DNA of 22,271 nt from Acidimicrobiaceae bacterium (GTDB taxonomy: Bacteria > Actinomycetota > Acidimicrobiia > Acidimicrobiales > Palsa-688): contig PMHU01000083.1 of assembly GCA_003156795.1 (NCBI GenBank), positions 32,662 through 54,932 on the forward strand, read 5' to 3'. The notes beneath the pieces were generated by a model. It was given only the letters and a program-made list of their open reading frames with translations, made no database searches and was not told the origin of the DNA. Shown here in pieces: positions 21,080-22,271 of the stretch. The translations under genes were made by a program, and so were the position numbers. Every line of letters starts with the position of its first letter. The first letter of the stretch is position 1.

Positions 21080-22258
21080 ATGAACTCTCCGGCACACGAC
21101 GAGCCGAACGCGGACCAGCGCGGCGAGTGGGACTCGCCTGGCGGGCCGGTCCTCGTGGCCACGCGCGAGGTCACCGTCAACGGGCAACCGTCGATATGGA
21201 TCTTCTCCGAGTTCCTCACGCCTATCTCGTTGATAAGCCTCAGGCAGTGGCTCGACGCGCCCGAGAAGTGGGCTCCGGGCATGTTGGTGCTCGAGCCGGT
21301 CCCCGGCACCGGACGCGGCGACCCCGCCGCCAACTGGTCGGGGGAGTTCATCGAGACGCTCACGGTCGATGGGAAGCCCTGCTACACCTGTCTGGCGGTG
21401 AAAACGACAGTGGCCGCGAACTACCTCGCGGCCGTGTACGAACTCGTGCCCCGGGCCCCGAAGCCCGACGCGGTGAACGTGACCGTCGATCGGGGGTTCC
21501 TCCTCGCCAGCGAGTTCGGTGGCCTTCGGCGGGTGAAGGTGCTCAAGATCGTCCGCACCGATAATGCCGCGGTCAACCAGAGCCTCTCCGCCGCCCAGCC
21601 GGTCTGGACCCAGCTGCTCGAGGCGATCATCAAGCAGGACGTCAAGGCCAGTGTCAAGCCTTCGAGCTCGGCACCGGACCCGCTGCACTTGATCCAGTCC
21701 GTGCGTGACGAGTGGGTCGGCTACGCCAACCGCACCGCTGACTTCGTCGCCCAGTCCTTGTCCGGCAGCATGTCGTCGGTGGCGGCGGGGACGTACGGGA
21801 CCTCCGAGGCCATGAAGGACAGCGCGTCGGCCTTCTGGCAGCTGGCCCAGAACTGGGCGCACATGTGGCAGTCGGCGGCCAAGCTCGCGGCCGAGTTCGA
21901 CCCGCCGCTCGGCCCTCCGGCGTCGGTCGACGTCGCTCCCCCGCCTCAAGGGACGTGCGAGTACTCGTACTGCATGCTCCCCCAGTCGGCCCAACCCGTC
22001 GGGGCGACCCTCGACGGGGTCCTCACCCAGCTCAGCGCCAGCCCGCAACCCGGCGAACCTTGCACCATCCCCGCTTCCTTGGTGAAGCTAACGCCCGTGA
22101 CGGTCCAGTACGGAAGCCCGCCCGTCGTATACGGAGCCGTTCGAGTCGACCTTCCGATCGGCAAGTACCCCGTTGGCCTCTACACCGGGCAGATCTCGGC
22201 GTCTGGGGGGTCGTGGCCGGTCGAGGTCTACGTGAGCGGTTCCACCGAGACCGGCTAG
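21080..22258 (+). CDS. Protein of unknown function with helical phasin-like middle region (392 aa)
   Basis: The product is 392 aa with an ATG at 21080 and Shine-Dalgarno AGGGAGG 6 nt upstream. I do not recognise a family. Three parts are visible. Residues about 20-165 are beta-rich (PVLVATREVTVNGQPSIWIF, then GEFIETLTVDGKPCYTCLAV). Residues about 175-275 are Ala-rich and probably helical (VRDEWVGYANRTADFVAQSL, then AFWQLAQNWAHMWQSAAKL), similar in feel to phasins. After a Pro-rich linker (DPPLGPPASVDVAPPPQG) comes a beta-rich C-terminal domain of about 100 residues with CEYSYCMLP and PIGKYPVGLYTGQISASGG. There is no signal peptide or membrane segment. The gene appears to be its own unit. A role at polymer granules or surfaces is only a guess. 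Confidence 0.82.
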   Translation: MNSPAHDEPNADQRGEWDSPGGPVLVATREVTVNGQPSIWIFSEFLTPISLISLRQWLDAPEKWAPGMLVLEPVPGTGRGDPAANWSGEFIETLTVDGKPCYTCLAVKTTVAANYLAAVYELVPRAPKPDAVNVTVDRGFLLASEFGGLRRVKVLKIVRTDNAAVNQSLSAAQPVWTQLLEAIIKQDVKASVKPSSSAPDPLHLIQSVRDEWVGYANRTADFVAQSLSGSMSSVAAGTYGTSEAMKDSASAFWQLAQNWAHMWQSAAKLAAEFDPPLGPPASVDVAPPPQGTCEYSYCMLPQSAQPVGATLDGVLTQLSASPQPGEPCTIPASLVKLTPVTVQYGSPPVVYGAVRVDLPIGKYPVGLYTGQISASGGSWPVEVYVSGSTETG

Positions 22259-22271
22259 ACCAGCCACCTCC

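Noticed and set aside
20687..22048. 453-aa open frame on the - strand
   Set aside because: It is antisense to the ABM-like and 392-aa genes, which have ribosome sites or coupled starts and coherent protein sequences. The antisense product is rich in Arg/Gly/Asp with no recognisable domain, as is usual for GC-rich shadow frames.

Overview
The window looks like chromosome of a high-GC Actinomycetota (actinobacterium). The evidence is GC-rich third positions, frequent GTG starts, several genes that begin 6-8 nt downstream of a -10-like hexamer with no Shine-Dalgarno (leaderless-style), and actinobacterial protein types such as ArsR-SRPBCC pairs and DHA2 efflux pumps with TetR repressors. The exact genus cannot be read from the sequence. 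No rRNA, tRNA, CRISPR, IS element or phage gene is visible.

Region 1 (1-4225, + strand) is a tight operon with overlapping starts and stops. It holds an isocitrate lyase/PEP-mutase family C-C lyase (5' end outside the window), large and small subunits of a LeuC/LeuD-type Fe-S hydro-lyase, and an MmgE/PrpD protein. Together they resemble the dehydratase-hydratase-lyase half of a 2-methylcitrate-like or dimethylmalate-like pathway, with a LeuCD-type heterodimer in the aconitase role.

Region 2 (4267-5719) holds two divergent genes that have both lost their 5' ends at one point near 5265: an acyl-CoA-dehydrogenase-fold flavoenzyme (- strand) and a TetR regulator with no DNA-binding domain (+ strand). 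One deletion of the shared promoter region would explain this.

Region 3 (5757-18498) is an efflux array. Five DHA2-type (EmrB/QacA-like) MFS transporters each sit beside their own regulator. Four are TetR-type, three of them clearly divergent across a palindromic intergenic region and the fourth with a more diffuse symmetric element; one is a MarR co-transcribed behind its pump. Each control region carries a different operator-like sequence, so the array looks like a collection of separately acquired or diverged cassettes rather than a recent tandem duplication. An AlsS-like ThDP enzyme lies inside the array.

Region 4 (18640-22258) has a dienelactone-hydrolase family protein; then a four-gene, fully overlapping operon led by an ArsR regulator (ArsR, SRPBCC, conserved 136-aa protein, small ABM-like protein) behind a GTTAC/GTAAC palindromic operator; then an unrecognised 392-aa protein with a helical, phasin-like middle section.

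The most unusual structures are the 13-bp phased operator array at 8690-8749, the shared truncation point at about 5265, the LeuCD-type module with PrpD and a PrpB-like lyase, and the uncharacterised ArsR operon.
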